Assembly (NCBI GenBank): GCA_022774485.1
Contig: JALFLX010000010.1
Coordinates: 1 to 5,162 of the forward strand
Length of the DNA: 5,162 bases
Source: Bacilli bacterium
GTDB taxonomy: Bacteria > Bacillota_I > Bacilli_A > RFN20 > CAG-288
Direction: 5' to 3'
Shown: positions 4,675 to 5,162 of the stretch, piece after piece
Position numbering within the stretch: the stretch's first letter is position 1
Layout of the letters: the number at the start of each line of letters is the position of its first letter
The notes under the pieces: model-generated
Database searches by the model: none
What the model was told of the DNA's origin: nothing
Seen by the model: only the letters and a program-made list of their open reading frames with translations
Position numbers and translations under genes: made by a program

Positions 4675-5162
4675 TGAAACAGATTGAAAAAGAAACCCTA
4701 GAAAAGAGAATTCAGCGTAAAACAAAGGCGGACAAAATTGTCCGCTCTTTGCTGTTTGCCCTGTGTTTCTTTTCTTCTATTCTCATCTTCATTGTCATCT
4801 TCTTCATTGTCTTAAAAGGAATCAAACCATTTATCTCTACCTACACTGTATCCGGAGAAGAGACAAGAGTGAATCTAGTCAACTTCCTCTTTGGCAATGA
4901 GTGGCATACCTTAGAAAAAGGATACGGAATAGGATATATCATCTTAAACACCATCTATATCGCCGTGCTGACACTTCTTGTCGCTGGCCCGATTTCCATT
5001 CTTTCGGCGTTAGTGATCTTAAGGATGACAAACAAAATCATCGGAACCATTTTAAATGGTGCGATTGAAATCTTAGGTGCTATCCCAAGCGTCATTTACG
5101 GTATGTTCGGACTTGGTTTTATCAATAATGTGGTCAAGAACCTCTCTTCCTTATTCCAGTTC
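4674..5162 (+). CDS. pstC: Phosphate ABC transporter permease PstC, partial (N-terminal 163 residues)
   Basis: This open frame starts at ATG 4674 and continues off the right edge, so the C-terminus is missing. It is one of the two membrane subunits that form the phosphate channel with PstA and the PstB ATPase. After a charged cytoplasmic N-terminus (residues 1-21), a first membrane helix spans about 23-48. 'FLFGNEWH' (71-78) is the PstC extracytoplasmic signature, here following a short loop. 'GIGYIILNTIYIAVLTLLVAGP' (85-106) forms the second helix at the start of the permease domain, and 'IEILGAIPSVIYGMFGL' (131-147) is the highly conserved PstC motif of the permease core. The gene begins inside the pstS stop codon, with no clear ribosome site upstream, so translation is probably coupled to pstS. 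pstA, pstB and phoU would be expected further right. Confidence 0.93.
   Translation, partial: MKQIEKETLEKRIQRKTKADKIVRSLLFALCFFSSILIFIVIFFIVLKGIKPFISTYTVSGEETRVNLVNFLFGNEWHTLEKGYGIGYIILNTIYIAVLTLLVAGPISILSALVILRMTNKIIGTILNGAIEILGAIPSVIYGMFGLGFINNVVKNLSSLFQF

Noticed and set aside
4498..4725. 75-codon minus-strand open frame
   Set aside because: It is antisense to the end of pstS and start of pstC, both strongly supported by motifs. The Phe-rich translation is a shadow artefact.

Overview
The window looks like chromosomal DNA from a low-to-moderate GC Gram-positive bacterium (Bacillota). Two proteins carry lipoprotein signal peptides of the kind used to anchor binding proteins in monoderms. 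The ribosome binding sites are strong GAGG/AAGGA types, and TGA is used as a normal stop, so the code is 11 and not the Mycoplasma code. The protein set (MalY/PatB-type lyase, DUF3737 beta-helix, split-loop flavodoxin, HHE-type protein) would suit a gut or oral Erysipelotrichia- or Clostridia-like lineage. That placement is inference only. No mobile elements, RNA genes, CRISPR arrays or clear terminators were seen.

Layout. Five tightly packed minus-strand genes run from about 3636 leftward past base 1: a degenerate hemerythrin (HHE/DUF438-like) protein, a flavodoxin, a DUF3737 beta-helix protein, a MalY/PatB-family PLP-dependent C-S lyase/aminotransferase, and the start of a lipoprotein resembling the second half of an NMT1/SsuA-type substrate-binding protein. 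Gaps are 13 bp or less and two junctions overlap, so this is very probably one operon. On the plus strand, pstS (phosphate-binding lipoprotein) starts at 3739 and is followed by pstC, which overlaps it by one base and runs off the right edge. The rest of the pst operon presumably follows.

The 102-bp divergent intergenic region (3637-3738) is the regulatory centre. It holds three perfect TTTACA direct repeats with 11- and 10-bp periodicity, which is the classic layout of a Bacillus-type PhoP (Pho box) operator. The array lies closer to the start of the minus-strand operon than to pstS. PhoP could therefore control both phosphate uptake and the divergent redox/sulfur-flavoured operon.

The most notable points are: (1) the Pho box shared by the two divergent units; (2) PstS with its halves in circularly permuted order (SGTRD half first, GSTS/TGSG/DIG half second); (3) a hemerythrin-fold protein that has lost most of its expected metal ligands; (4) a lipoprotein that goes straight from its signal peptide into what is normally the middle of a binding protein; and (5) the conserved-looking grouping of lyase, beta-helix, flavodoxin and HHE-like protein, whose joint function is not obvious.
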